Shown here: positions 12,068 to 13,750 of the stretch, piece after piece
Numbering within the stretch: the first letter of the stretch is position 1
How the letters are laid out: each line of letters starts with the position of its first letter
Assembly: GCA_035540755.1 (NCBI GenBank)
Contig: DATLGD010000230.1
Location: 1 to 13,750 of the forward strand
DNA from: DATLGD01 sp035540755
Lineage (GTDB): Bacteria > Actinomycetota > Actinomycetes > Mycobacteriales > SCTD01
Length of the DNA: 13,750 bases
Direction of reading: 5' to 3'
Notes under the pieces: model-generated
Database searches by the model: none
What the model saw: only the letters and a program-made list of their open reading frames with translations
Told to the model about the DNA's origin: nothing
Translations under genes and position numbers: made by a program

Positions 12068-12926
12068 GCTGCCCGAGGTCGAGGTGGTGCGGCAGGGCCT
12101 CGAGCGCGGGGTCGCCGGCCGGCTCCTGCGCCGGGTCGAGGTGCACCATCCCCGCGCGGTGCGCCGGCACGTCGCCGGGGCCGAGGACTTCCGCGCCCGG
12201 CTCGAGGGGCGCACGGTGCTCGGCGCCCGACGCCGCGGAAAGTACCTGTGGCTCCCGCTCGACTCCGGCGAGGCGCTGACCGGGCACCTCGGCATGAGCG
12301 GCCAGCTGCTCGTCGTCCCGGCGGACAAGCCGATCGAGCTGCACCTGCGCGCCCGCCTGCAGTTCGCCGACGACGGCCGCGAGCTGCGCTTCGTCGATCA
12401 GCGCACCTTCGGCGGCCTCGCCGTCGTCCCGATGGTCGGCCCGCCCGACGCGGGCGTCCCCGCGACCGTGCTGCACATCGCCCTCGACCCGCTCGACCCG
12501 GCCTTCGACGACGACGCGTTCGTCGAGGGCCTGCGCCGGCGCCGCACCGGCGTCAAGCGTGCGCTGCTCGACCAGACGCTGCTGTCCGGCGTCGGCAACA
12601 TCTACGCCGACGAGGCGCTGTGGCGGGTGCCGCTGCACTGGGCGCGCCCGACCGAGACGCTCCCGCGCGCCACCGCCCGCGCGCTGCTCGGGCACGTGCG
12701 CGACGTCCTGCGCGAGTCGCTGCAGCAGGGCGGCACCTCGTTCGACGCCCTCTACGTCTCGGCCGAGGGCGTCAGCGGCCTGTTCGAGCGGTCCCTGAAC
12801 GCCTACGGCCGGCGGGACGAGCCGTGTCCGCGGTGCGGCACCCCGATCCGCCGCGATGCCTTCATGAACCGGTCGTCGTTCAGCTGCCCGCGCTGCCAGC
12901 CGCGCCCCCGCCGGGCCCGGTACTGA
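12060..12926 (+). CDS. mutM: Formamidopyrimidine-DNA glycosylase MutM (Fpg)
   Basis: A 288-residue bifunctional DNA glycosylase/AP lyase that removes 8-oxoguanine and formamidopyrimidines. After removal of the start residue the chain begins PELPEVE, giving the catalytic N-terminal Pro and Glu3. Lys61 in RRGKYLW, HLGMSGQL (76-83, with the intercalating Met), DQRTFGG (113-119, Arg/Phe wedge), the helix-two-turn-helix GVGNIYADEALW (177-188) and the zinc finger Cys256/Cys259/Cys276/Cys279 are all present. Cys279 is followed by a basic tail. GTG at 12060 fits the mandatory PELPE start exactly and overlaps rnc. It ends the coupled operon; its last 47 bases are also covered by the end of a minus-strand gene. 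Confidence 0.97.
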   Translation: MPELPEVEVVRQGLERGVAGRLLRRVEVHHPRAVRRHVAGAEDFRARLEGRTVLGARRRGKYLWLPLDSGEALTGHLGMSGQLLVVPADKPIELHLRARLQFADDGRELRFVDQRTFGGLAVVPMVGPPDAGVPATVLHIALDPLDPAFDDDAFVEGLRRRRTGVKRALLDQTLLSGVGNIYADEALWRVPLHWARPTETLPRATARALLGHVRDVLRESLQQGGTSFDALYVSAEGVSGLFERSLNAYGRRDEPCPRCGTPIRRDAFMNRSSFSCPRCQPRPRRARY

Positions 12927-13113
12927 GCCGGGCCAGCTCCTCGCGGACGCCGGGCGGCCAGCTGCCGTCGAGCTGACGGGGCGACCAGCCCTGCGTGCGC
13001 ACCCACTGCGAGCCGCAGCCGGCGCAGGCGAACAGGGGCAGGCCCTCGTGCAGGTCGCCGGTGGCGGCCCACCAGCACAGCGAGCGGCACGGCTGCACCG
13101 CCAGCCCGCTCAC
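12880..13113 (-). CDS. Small four-cysteine protein of unknown function (77 aa)
   Basis: GTG at 13113 with AGGA (CAGGACC) just upstream opens 77 residues. It has Cys9 and Cys13 (QPCRSLCWW), then LFACAGCGSQWVR with Cys30 and Cys33, then WSPRQLDGSWPPGVREELARL and a Gly/Ala/Ser-rich tail. Two cysteine pairs 20 residues apart suggest a small zinc ribbon. I do not recognise the family. The reading frame ends inside mutM on the opposite strand (47-base overlap); because the tail after about residue 64 is low-complexity, the essential part lies outside mutM. It may be co-transcribed after the lipoprotein gene, 30 bases upstream. Confidence 0.65.
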   Translation of the reverse strand: MSGLAVQPCRSLCWWAATGDLHEGLPLFACAGCGSQWVRTQGWSPRQLDGSWPPGVREELARLSTGPGGGAAGSAGS

Positions 13114-13143
13114 GGTCCTGTCCGGTTGCTGCGGACGGGGCGG

Positions 13144-13431
13144 TCAGCCCTCGTCGGTCTCGGCCTGCTCGCCGCCGGGCCCGGGGCTGAAGGTCACGCC
13201 CGGCTCCGGCGCCTCGCCCTGCGGACCGCCGGTCACCCCCGGCAGCGGCACGGTCGCCGGGGCCTCCTCGACCCGCACCGGTGTGCGGATGATGGTCGGC
13301 TCGGCCACCGTGCGGTCGGTGCGCTGGTCGTTGCGGGTGTCGGACACCGCGTTGTCCTCCAGGCCGCAGCCGGACAGGACGAGCGAGGCGGTGGCGACAA
13401 CCCCCGCGAGGGCGAAGCGGGCGACGAGCAC
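13144..13431 (-). CDS. Small secreted lipoprotein (95 aa), unknown function
   Basis: GTG at 13431, with AGGAGG about 5 bases upstream, opens a type II signal peptide: Arg5, a hydrophobic core FALAGVVATASLVL (6-19) and the lipobox LSGC with Cys22 as the lipid-anchored residue. The mature part (about 74 residues) is polar, rich in Pro, Thr, Glu and Gly, with no cysteine and no recognised domain, so it is probably a flexible surface-anchored protein outside the membrane. A longer in-frame opening upstream reads through the acylphosphatase strand and is not supported. It diverges from acyP with 49 bases between. Confidence 0.75.
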   Translation of the reverse strand: MLVARFALAGVVATASLVLSGCGLEDNAVSDTRNDQRTDRTVAEPTIIRTPVRVEEAPATVPLPGVTGGPQGEAPEPGVTFSPGPGGEQAETDEG

Positions 13432-13466
13432 GGGTCCTCCTGGTCGGGCCGTTCCGGGCACGGCAC

Positions 13467-13472
13467 TACTGT
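13467..13472 (+). promoter_or_regulatory. Candidate -10 for acyP
   Basis: TACTGT (13467-13472) fits TANNNT and ends 8 bases before the GTG of acyP, so a leaderless or nearly leaderless transcript is possible. No convincing -35 is present. Confidence 0.35.
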
Positions 13473-13480
13473 CCCAGGTC

Positions 13481-13750
13481 GTGCCCGACGCCTCACCACC
13501 GGTGCGCCTCACCGCCTTCGTGAGCGGGCGCGTCCAGGGCGTCGGATTCCGCTGGTGGACCCGCGCGAGAGCGCTCGAGCTGGGTCTGACCGGCAGCGCC
13601 ACCAACCTCGGCGACGGCCGGGTGCAGGTCGTCGCCGAAGGCCCGCGGGAGGCTGCGGACGCGCTGCTCGCGCTCCTGCGCGGCGGGACGGCGCCCGGGC
13701 GGGTCAGCGCCGTCGTCGAGCAGTGGACCGGGCCGCGCAGGAGCGCGAGC
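13481..13750 (+). CDS. acyP: Acylphosphatase, N-terminal 90 residues
   Basis: GTG at 13481 starts a frame that is open to the window edge, so the end is missing. It hydrolyses acyl phosphates such as carbamoyl or acetyl phosphate. VRLTAFVSGRVQGVGFRWW (8-26) is the acylphosphatase signature with the catalytic Arg24 (phosphate-binding loop), and TNLGDGRVQVVAEG (41-54) holds the catalytic Asn42. The usual GWVRN before the Asn is GSATN here. The family is about 90-95 residues, so only a few residues are cut off. mutM-acyP(-smc) order is common in actinobacteria, but smc lies beyond the window if present. Confidence 0.93.
   Translation, partial: MPDASPPVRLTAFVSGRVQGVGFRWWTRARALELGLTGSATNLGDGRVQVVAEGPREAADALLALLRGGTAPGRVSAVVEQWTGPRRSAS

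Noticed and set aside
1..13750. Mobile element, prophage, CRISPR or defence island
   Set aside because: No transposase, integrase, direct-repeat array or compositional break; all larger genes are core housekeeping genes in conserved order.

Overview
The window is very GC-rich, uses GTG starts freely, and has almost every codon third position G or C. Together with an AcpM/SepIVA/Rv0948c-type gene repertoire and -10 elements of the TANNNT type, this points to a high-GC actinobacterium. The gene order (thiL-thiD; rpmB divergent from a DAK2/FakA-like gene; recG-rsmD-coaD; DUF177-rpmF-plsX-acpP-rnc-mutM-acyP) looks chromosomal and core, of the kind seen in the Geodermatophilaceae/Frankia neighbourhood. 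The family-level placement is an inference. I saw no mobile element, CRISPR array, tRNA or rRNA.

Layout. (1) 1-1855: the 5' end of a small Lrp/AsnC-ligand-domain gene (minus) diverges from thiL-thiD (plus), two kinases of thiamine diphosphate synthesis joined by an ATGA overlap. (2) 1870-2834, minus strand: a stand-alone AroQ-type chorismate mutase preceded by an apparent leader-peptide attenuator (19-residue leader containing Phe-Phe-Tyr-Gly-Tyr); a conserved-looking 71-residue protein; and a cold-shock protein with a strong terminator. (3) 3074-7251: rpmB (minus) diverges from a FakA-like DAK2 protein that is followed directly by recG. (4) 7270-9058: a 39-residue membrane protein (minus) facing recG, then rsmD-coaD and a SepIVA/DivIVA-like coiled-coil gene. 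(5) 9157-12926: a tightly coupled operon DUF177-rpmF-plsX-acpP-rnc-mutM. (6) 12880-13750: a small four-cysteine protein and a small lipoprotein (both minus), and the 5' part of acylphosphatase (plus).

How the genes work together. Group 5 joins ribosome assembly (L32, DUF177/YceD, RNase III), phospholipid and fatty-acid entry (PlsX, ACP) and DNA repair (MutM). Groups 3 and 4 supply ribosomal protein L28, 16S rRNA methylation, CoA synthesis and recombination repair. Group 2 carries the most unusual signal: a promoter whose predicted start coincides with the ATG of a Phe/Tyr-rich peptide. That peptide is followed by mutually exclusive hairpins, the last of which covers the edge of the chorismate mutase Shine-Dalgarno sequence. 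I read this as amino-acid-responsive attenuation of entry into the Phe/Tyr branch.
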